Shown here: positions 63,958 to 64,000 of the stretch, piece by piece
How positions within the stretch are numbered: position 1 is the stretch's first letter
How the letters are laid out: each line of letters begins with the position of its first letter
Source of the DNA: Myxocyprinus asiaticus
Lineage: Eukaryota; Chordata; Actinopteri; Cypriniformes; Catostomidae
Direction of reading: 5' to 3'
Assembly (NCBI RefSeq): GCF_019703515.2
Contig: NC_059374.1
Coordinates: 18,135,595 to 18,199,594, forward strand
Length of the DNA: 64,000 bases
Notes under the pieces: generated by a model
Told to the model about the DNA's origin: nothing
Databases searched by the model: none
The model's input: only the letters and a program-made list of their open reading frames with translations
Translations under genes and position numbers: made by a program

Positions 63958-64000
63958 CCGACATGTTTTAGAGAACATTCATTCAGAATGTGTTTGCACA

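Overview
The window is vertebrate nuclear DNA, most likely from a ray-finned fish and probably a cyprinid. The evidence is AT-rich intergenic DNA, many microsatellites, small exons with GT-AG introns, and a typical teleost repeat set: L2 LINEs, a tRNA-derived SINE, a DIRS-type element, Tc1-like and hAT-like DNA transposons, and a dispersed short family with termini of the 'atagttcacccaaaaatga' type. There is no bacterial gene organisation, operon, CRISPR array or functional RNA gene. The species call is inference from repeat content.

Layout. 0-12 kb: a DIRS-type tyrosine-recombinase retrotransposon on the minus strand (about 4.6-8.3 kb), split by a SINE with its own target duplication, plus a stray near-identical DIRS fragment at 0.46-0.62 kb. 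12.2-18.9 kb: an L2 LINE cut twice by hAT-like transposons, each with an 8-bp target duplication. The first hAT (12410-14863) carries an LTR, gag fragments and a 39-bp tandem array. 20-25.5 kb: an AT-rich, broken-up repeat array. 27.2-32.3 kb: a nearly intact, young Ty3/gypsy element of the Gmr1 type, with integrase before reverse transcriptase, a SCAN-like capsid region, a tRNA-Phe primer site and a 5-bp target duplication. 35.1-37.6 kb: a Harbinger-like non-autonomous element.

Host genes. The only multi-exon coding structure I can assemble is a small gene family in three same-direction copies: 43.7-48.65 kb (probably intact), 49.8-53.6 kb (pseudogene) and 62.1-63.96 kb (intact, five exons, 159 residues). 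I do not recognise the protein. It has a conserved block ending in P-L-R-R-C and a lysine-rich C-terminus, and no signal peptide or membrane segment.

Mobile DNA and genes interact here. A gag-only LTR element (46140-48419) sits in the last intron of gene copy 1, flanked by GCAGC. The same intron in pseudogene copy 2 lacks the element, so the insertion can be polarised. A sister gag-only element (57075-59195, minus strand, target duplication CATGC) lies between copies 2 and 3. Both encode the same 11-residue tandem repeat but different 9- or 10-residue repeats. Large parts of 37.6-43 kb and 53.6-55.8 kb contain nothing I can name.
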